A stretch of 64,000 bases of DNA from Desulforhopalus sp. (GTDB lineage Bacteria; Desulfobacterota; Desulfobulbia; Desulfobulbales; Desulfocapsaceae). Of the stretch, positions 59,780 through 64,000 are shown one piece after another. A program made the position numbers and the translations under genes. The stretch is from positions 1-64,000 of the forward strand of contig JALNVI010000006.1 of assembly GCA_023231425.1 (NCBI GenBank), read 5' to 3'. A model generated the notes under the pieces. That model was given only the letters and a program-made list of their open reading frames with translations. It did not search any database and was not told the DNA's origin. Each line of letters opens with the position of its first letter. The first letter of the stretch is position 1.

Positions 59780-60667
59780 TCACCCCTTCACGAATCTCTG
59801 CATGGTTGCCCATGAACCGAGAGTACAGAGAAATATGGAGCTGAGGATGATCATTGCCATGCCCCACGGACCAAGGAAAGTGAAATCAAACATGGTCATA
59901 AAACCCGGAGTGGTAAAATGGGTTTTGATCCACAAAAAGAGAACATACAGTGCCCCGAGTCCGATGGAGGAGCCAAGCAGACCATGGAGGATGCCCTCCA
60001 GCATAAAAGGTGTCCGGATATAGCTGTTGGTTGCGCCCACCAGCTTCAACAGTTCAAGTTCATCGTGACGTCCGAGAATGGTCAGTCGAATGGTGAAGGC
60101 CACCATGAAAATGGTTGTCAGAATGAGCAGGGCACCGGAGGCGATGACAACGATGGTGATGAGCTGCGAGGTGGCGTTGAATTTCTCCACCCATTCCTGG
60201 CCAGACTGTACCTTCTGGATACCGTTGATTTTGGAGAGATAGCTTGAGAAATCCTTGAGTCTGTTAAGGTGGCCAAGGGTTTTGACGGGCACGACTTCTA
60301 CCGAGGGGGAAAGAAAATTCTTCGGCATTCCGTCGAGGACGGTGGCATTCTCACCAAGTTGAGCCTTGAAGCGGTCATAGGCCTGTTCTCGAGTGATGAA
60401 GTTAATCTCTTCGACATCGTCAAACTGTATTATCTTGCGCTCAAGCTGTTTCCTCAACTCCAGGTTTGGCTCTTCGTCGAGATAGGCAATCAGACGAATA
60501 TCCTCACTGAGACGATCGCCGAGATTAACGACGTTAGTGTAAACGAGATAGAAAAAAGAGAAGATCAGCAATGAGAGTGTCACCGTAAGAAGGGTCATGA
60601 TCTGAACCCCCCATGTCTGGCGAAGATTACGGCCAAGTTGACGCAGAACTGTAAACAGAAAATTCAT
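59780..60667 (-). CDS. ftsX: Cell division permease FtsX
   Basis: 295 residues: an N-terminal TM (about 22-44), a periplasmic loop (LIAYLDEEPNLELRKQLERK; VEVVPVKTLGHL) and three further TMs, with the HDELELLKLVGATNSYIRTP coupling motif. It pairs with FtsE and signals to EnvC or other hydrolases at the septum. The stop abuts envC and the start overlaps the unknown gene upstream by 4 bp. Confidence 0.92.
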   Translation of the reverse strand: MNFLFTVLRQLGRNLRQTWGVQIMTLLTVTLSLLIFSFFYLVYTNVVNLGDRLSEDIRLIAYLDEEPNLELRKQLERKIIQFDDVEEINFITREQAYDRFKAQLGENATVLDGMPKNFLSPSVEVVPVKTLGHLNRLKDFSSYLSKINGIQKVQSGQEWVEKFNATSQLITIVVIASGALLILTTIFMVAFTIRLTILGRHDELELLKLVGATNSYIRTPFMLEGILHGLLGSSIGLGALYVLFLWIKTHFTTPGFMTMFDFTFLGPWGMAMIILSSIFLCTLGSWATMQRFVKG

Positions 60668-61017
60668 TCTTTATCCCCTCCAGGGAGCTTAAATCCCCAG
60701 TTAGAACGTTTGCTTTTCTGCACCGGCGCAAATTCATTCTCTTCCTGCACATCACGCAGGAAAAGTGCCCCCTCATTCACAGCCTGCAGGGCAGAATCCT
60801 GTTTTATTGTGCGGTGGTGCGGAGGAGAATGGTGTTCAGATGTACGGTGTTTGGTTTGTTTCAATCCCTGCGTCGATTCTTCGAATAAAGGAGGCAGCCG
60901 ATCTGCCGATTTCGGAGCAGAGCAGTACTGTCTCAGGCTGCAAAATTTTATTCTGGTGATGGGACGATTTTTGCTGTCCTTTTTATACTGTGGTTCACAG
61001 GGGAGGGCGTCTGTCAT
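60664..61017 (-). CDS. Unknown gene between ftsE and ftsX
   Basis: 117 residues. The ATG (61015-61017) overlaps the ftsE stop as ATGA, and its stop overlaps the ftsX ATG as ATGA, so it is translated in series with both. The protein is soluble-looking, basic and low in hydrophobic runs (ALPCEPQYKKDSKNRPITRI; RTSEHHSPPHHRTIKQDSAL; FAPVQKSKRSNWGFKLPGGD) with four Cys near the N-terminus half. No family recognised; possibly disordered. It could be a linker factor of the FtsEX complex, or a neutral insertion kept by the overlaps. Confidence 0.65.
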   Translation of the reverse strand: MTDALPCEPQYKKDSKNRPITRIKFCSLRQYCSAPKSADRLPPLFEESTQGLKQTKHRTSEHHSPPHHRTIKQDSALQAVNEGALFLRDVQEENEFAPVQKSKRSNWGFKLPGGDKE

Positions 61018-61691
61018 AACGTTGTCGGGAAGGCTGCTATTCCCTCCAGTCTGCCGTCGGCAATCTCCAGCACACGATGGGAACCTTCGCGAAAAATCGT
61101 CTCGTCGTGAGTGGCAATGAGGATCGTGGCACCGGCCTTGTTGCAGTTGGAAAGCAGCCGCATCACGCGCTCGGTGCTGGCGGCGTCAAGGTTCCCGGTA
61201 GGTTCGTCGCCAAGAATAATCGACGGAGAGTTGGCGATGGCCCGTGCCAGGGTCACCCGCTGTTGTTCGCCATGGGAGAGCTCTCCGGTGAGGGTATCAT
61301 ATTTATCGGCCAGCCCGAGCTGGTCAAGCAGACTGCACACCCGATCACGAATGACCTGTGGTTTCTTGTAGCTTACTTCCATGCTGATGGCGATATTCTC
61401 CGCCGCCGTTCGTTCGGGGAGGAGCTTGAAATCCTGATAGGCAACACCCATTTGCTGGCGGAGTTGTGAGAGCTTGCGGCCACGAAGCAGATTCATCTCC
61501 TGGCCAGCAACTTCAATCAGCCCGCGAGTTGCCTGTTCCATATTGCAGAGCAACTTGAGGAGAGTTGTTTTCCCGGCGCCGCTCCTGCCGATGAGGAAAC
61601 ACATCTCACCCTTGTTAACAGTAAGAGAGATCTCATGCAACGCAGTGATATCATGTGGATAGGTCTTGGTAACCTTGATCACTTCAATCAT
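61014..61691 (-). CDS. ftsE: Cell division ATP-binding protein FtsE
   Basis: 225 residues from the ATG at 61689-61691, aligned with other FtsE starts (MIEVIKVTKTYP), with GGAACC upstream; a longer start at 61724 lacks a ribosome site. Walker A IGRSGAGKTTLLKLL, Q-loop VAYQDFKLL, Walker B SIILGDEPTGNLD and H-loop ATHDE are intact. The signature reads ELSHGEQQR with His in place of the first Gly of LSGGE. FtsE powers FtsX. First gene of the leftward division operon. Confidence 0.92.
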   Translation of the reverse strand: MIEVIKVTKTYPHDITALHEISLTVNKGEMCFLIGRSGAGKTTLLKLLCNMEQATRGLIEVAGQEMNLLRGRKLSQLRQQMGVAYQDFKLLPERTAAENIAISMEVSYKKPQVIRDRVCSLLDQLGLADKYDTLTGELSHGEQQRVTLARAIANSPSIILGDEPTGNLDAASTERVMRLLSNCNKAGATILIATHDETIFREGSHRVLEIADGRLEGIAAFPTTL

Positions 61692-61802
61692 TGGTTCCAC
61701 TTTGCGCTGTACTCTTTTTTTCATGGTTTGTTATCTTTACGCAAAAGAGAAATTGGGGCGGAAAGTACCTCGGATTAAAGACCTGTAACTCCAGTAAATA
61801 TA

Positions 61803-61818
61803 TACGGTATTTACCGTA
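61803..61818. promoter_or_regulatory. Perfect 7+7 palindrome between ftsE and rph
   Basis: TACGGTATTTACCGTA has 7-bp arms with a 2-base spacer, lying midway between the divergent ftsE and rph starts. It could be an operator for a dimeric regulator. No known regulator site is recognised. Confidence 0.35.
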
Positions 61819-61937
61819 GAAAGGCAAATCTACTGTCGGAAAAGAGCAATATAATCCAGAAAGTGGTATTCTCCGGAAAATTTTCCGCCGGGCCCTGTGC
61901 TTCCGGTATGCACTTTTTTTTTTTCGGACAGATATCT

Positions 61938-62642
61938 ATGAGAAGTTTCAATCGCAGTAACGATCAGCAGCGTCCTTTTTCCCTTGAACGGGGTATTCAG
62001 CCACAGGCGGCAGCCTCGGTACTCATCAAAACCGGCAACACCCATGTCCTCTGCGGAGTCTCTGTGGAAGAGAGTGTACCGCCTTTCCTGCGCAACAGCG
62101 GCCGTGGCTGGATCACCGCAGAGTATGGCATGCTCCCCTGTGCCACCAACAGCAGATTCCGTCGTGAGACGAAAGGGCAGGGAGGCAGGACGATGGAGAT
62201 TCAACGTCTTATCGGGCGCAGCCTGCGGATGATGGTTGACCTGCAAACCATCGGTGAGCGAACCCTGCGGGTGGACTGTGATGTTATCAATGCCGATGGC
62301 GGCACCCGAACCGCTTCCATCACCGGTGCCTCCATTGCCATTAATGATGCCCTCCTTGGACTGGTTGAACAGGGACTGATAAAACAGATGCCGAAGGTGA
62401 TGCCGGTAACCGCGATCTCTGCAGGGGTAGTGGATGGAGAAATTTGTCTTGATCTCGACTACAGCGAAGACTCCCGCGCTGAAACCGACGCCAATTTTGT
62501 CATGGGTGGCCTCGCCGACTCTGCCCGCTGGATCGAAATGGGATCCACTGCTGAAGGAAAACCATTCACTGATGATGAAATTCTCCGTTTGATGGCTCTT
62601 GCCAGAAAGGGCTGCATGGAACTTGCATCTCTCTGGGATTGA
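61938..62642 (+). CDS. rph: Ribonuclease PH
   Basis: 234 residues from the ATG at 61938. RSFNRSNDQQRPFSLERGIQ start, then RGWITAEYGMLPCATNSRFR and RTMEIQRLIGRSLRMMVDL, with VDCDVINADGGTRTASITGA, as in the phosphorolytic RNase PH that trims tRNA 3' ends. The longer frame from 61863 would start in a GC-poor stretch without a ribosome site. Confidence 0.95.
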   Translation: MRSFNRSNDQQRPFSLERGIQPQAAASVLIKTGNTHVLCGVSVEESVPPFLRNSGRGWITAEYGMLPCATNSRFRRETKGQGGRTMEIQRLIGRSLRMMVDLQTIGERTLRVDCDVINADGGTRTASITGASIAINDALLGLVEQGLIKQMPKVMPVTAISAGVVDGEICLDLDYSEDSRAETDANFVMGGLADSARWIEMGSTAEGKPFTDDEILRLMALARKGCMELASLWD

Positions 62643-62785
62643 GCAGATTTTTTCCCCTTTTGGCCCGCATGGGCTGTAGACCTCCCCCCTGATTTTTTTG
62701 CAGTTTTCCCATAGTTGCAAAAAAACAGTGGCTTTCCATCTGGTAAACCCGTCACTTTTGTTGCCAACCCTCACCTTGCAAATAT

Positions 62786-63748
62786 ATGTTACGAGCATTT
62801 TTTTTAGACAGGCATTACTTCTGGTGGGCCTGGGGCGTAGGGCTGCTTCTTGTCCTCATGGTGGTATACCAGGTTCTGTTGATGCTGGACTTTAACGACT
62901 GGTACAAGCAGTTTTACGACCTTGTGCAGACCCCTCACAAGCATCACATCGATGAATTCTGGGGGAGTATCAAAGTCTTTGCCGTGATCACGGCACAATA
63001 CATTCCACTGCAGACCCTCAACGCGTGGGTCAGTCGTCACTATGCCTTTCGCTGGCGCAAGGCCGTTACCTTCTCTTATCTTTATAAATGGCGTACAGTC
63101 GAGCGTGATATCGAGGGGTCAAGTCAACGTATTCAGGAAGATATCCGTCGTTTTTCTTCCACCATTGAGAGTCTCGGTCTGCAGGCACTGCAGGCAGTGC
63201 TGTTGCTCTTCTTTTTCACCCCGATTCTCTGGCACTACAGCTCAGATGTCCATGTTCCTCTGCTTGAAGGGGTGCCCGGTTCGCTGGTCTGGGTGGCGTT
63301 TGTCGTTTCTGTTGGCGGTATGCTCATCTCCTGGGTTGTAGGGATAAAGCTGCCCGGTCTGGAGTATAATAACCAGCGCGTCGAGGCTGCCTTTCGCAAG
63401 GAGCTCGTCTATGCGGAGGATAACAAGAAGGATTACGCCGATCTCAAGACCATCTTCAGCCTCTTTACCGGACTGAAAAAAAGCTACTACCGCCTGTATC
63501 TGCACTATGGATATTTCGATATATGGCTGATCTTTTTCATGCAGTTGATGGTGGTGGTGCCTTTCGTTCTGATGGGGCCGTCGCTGATGTCCGGAGCTGT
63601 CTTGCTCGGTGTGGCAATGCAGGTCGCCAACGCCTTTGAGCAGGTGCAGGAGTCCCTTTCCCTCTTCATCAACAATTGGACTACCATTACAGAATTGCGC
63701 TCCATCCACAAGCGTCTGTGTGAATTCGAACATAATATCGGTTACTGA
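62786..63748 (+). CDS. SbmA/BacA-like membrane protein, first of two
   Basis: 320 residues with six or so TM segments; DFNDWYKQFYDLVQ, RWRKAVTFSYLYKWR, QRIQEDIRRFSSTIE and NNQRVEAAFRKELVYAED are SbmA/BacA landmarks. SbmA and BacA import peptides and peptide antibiotics using the proton gradient and lack an ATPase domain, as here. It is followed after 63 bp by a second, similar gene. No clear ribosome site precedes the ATG at 62786. Confidence 0.85.
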   Translation: MLRAFFLDRHYFWWAWGVGLLLVLMVVYQVLLMLDFNDWYKQFYDLVQTPHKHHIDEFWGSIKVFAVITAQYIPLQTLNAWVSRHYAFRWRKAVTFSYLYKWRTVERDIEGSSQRIQEDIRRFSSTIESLGLQALQAVLLLFFFTPILWHYSSDVHVPLLEGVPGSLVWVAFVVSVGGMLISWVVGIKLPGLEYNNQRVEAAFRKELVYAEDNKKDYADLKTIFSLFTGLKKSYYRLYLHYGYFDIWLIFFMQLMVVVPFVLMGPSLMSGAVLLGVAMQVANAFEQVQESLSLFINNWTTITELRSIHKRLCEFEHNIGY

Positions 63749-63749
63749 C

Positions 63750-63801
63750 GGGGACCTTGAAGAATATTCGATATCCCCTGATGTTTATAGTTCTCTCCTG
63801 G
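63750..63801 (+). repeat. Possible internally deleted interspersed repeat
   Basis: GGGGACCTTGAAGAATATTC resembles the repeat's left end. GATATC and TTCTCTCCTGG follow, matching internal repeat words, with most of the body missing. It lies between the two SbmA-like genes and its end holds the ribosome site (GGAG) of the second. Weak evidence. Confidence 0.3.
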
Positions 63802-63811
63802 AGTAATAAAC

Positions 63812-64000
63812 GTGTTCAAGGCATTTTTCGGCAGTAAGAAATGGGCAATATGGGCGTGGGGCGGCGGCATCCTCGTCTGCCTGCTCATTGAGGTAAACGT
63901 AATGCTCACCGTGGAACTGGTGGAGTGGCGCGGCGATTTTTTCAAGATGCTGCAGGATGTCAGCAGTTATAACCTCGGAGATTTCTGGACTGGCATCGGC
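63812..64000 (+). CDS. Second SbmA/BacA-like membrane protein (cut by window edge)
   Basis: A GTG at 63812 with GGAG about 10 bases upstream opens a frame that reaches the window edge (63 codons). FKAFFGSKKWAIWAWGGGIL, then VCLLIEVNVMLTVELVEWRG and DFFKMLQD, resembles the start of the preceding gene (LRAFFLDRHYFWWAWGVGLL ... DWYKQFYDLVQ). A paralogue likely acting with it as a heteromer. Confidence 0.75.
   Translation, partial: MFKAFFGSKKWAIWAWGGGILVCLLIEVNVMLTVELVEWRGDFFKMLQDVSSYNLGDFWTGIG

Noticed and set aside
31668..64000. CRISPR arrays or phage attachment sites
   Set aside because: No regularly spaced direct repeats; the tandem tracts at 51706-51954 are coding and have no spacers. No integrase gene is seen.

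Overview
The window reads as a chromosomal segment of a free-living Gram-negative anaerobe, most like a sulfate- or sulfur-metabolising deltaproteobacterium (Desulfobulbales-like). That placement is inference from gene content: an AcsE-type methyltetrahydrofolate methyltransferase, system II cytochrome c maturation (ResB/Ccs1 plus CcsA), rubredoxin-type domains, MetX/MetW, a selenium-metabolism-type LysR regulator, a FolE2-family gene, PPK1, and outer-membrane or periplasmic proteins. No 16S gene or other decisive marker is present.

Layout. Bases 1-9000 are accessory DNA: the 5' part of a zinc metallopeptidase gene, a SYLF-domain protein, a cardiolipin-synthase-like enzyme, a repeat-containing lipoprotein and a Cache-PAS-HD-GYP protein. 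They sit among decayed IS30 and TnpB remnants and a dense cluster of a 150-180 bp interspersed repeat. Bases 9284-14436 hold a leftward Cys/Met operon (TPR protein, metX, metW, cysE, cysK, lysR). Bases 14959-24101 carry glycogen phosphorylase, an internally duplicated secreted protein, tRNA-Cys, RNase III, a radical SAM protein, an ABC-F ATPase, a DsbC-like protein and the AcsE-like methyltransferase. Bases 24165-31644 are polyphosphate-related: leftward ppk1 - SRPBCC/epimerase fusion - membrane protein, divergent from a rightward CHAD-domain gene that overlaps an orphan parA. After a thioesterase and a decayed diguanylate cyclase come a tetra-rubredoxin membrane protein, aroB with two small-enzyme genes, and leftward tatBC.

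Bases 39982-46506 are a housekeeping run (purA, rpoZ, dnaJ, moaC, dksA, a FolE2 homologue lacking the usual active-site motifs, glyS). Next come the ccs genes (leftward, with an FNR-like box upstream), rpmB, a DisA_N-type protein with an altered catalytic motif, a glycine-zipper repeat protein, an XRE membrane regulator overlapping a small exported protein, an RNB-family RNase, era, ctpA, and a division module envC-ftsX-(new gene)-ftsE. The window ends with rph and two tandem SbmA/BacA-like genes, the second cut by the edge.

The most unusual signals are: (1) the interspersed repeat with GGGTACCTTGAA / TTCAAGGTACCC ends, in at least eight near-complete copies plus fragments, two with perfect 4-bp flanking duplications; (2) the ppk1 / CHAD / ParA neighbourhood, a candidate polyphosphate-granule positioning system; (3) the four-rubredoxin integral membrane protein; (4) the FolE2 homologue without its catalytic motifs; (5) an unknown gene locked between ftsE and ftsX by 4-bp overlaps on both sides; (6) Cys in place of a conserved metal-ligand Asp in RNase III.
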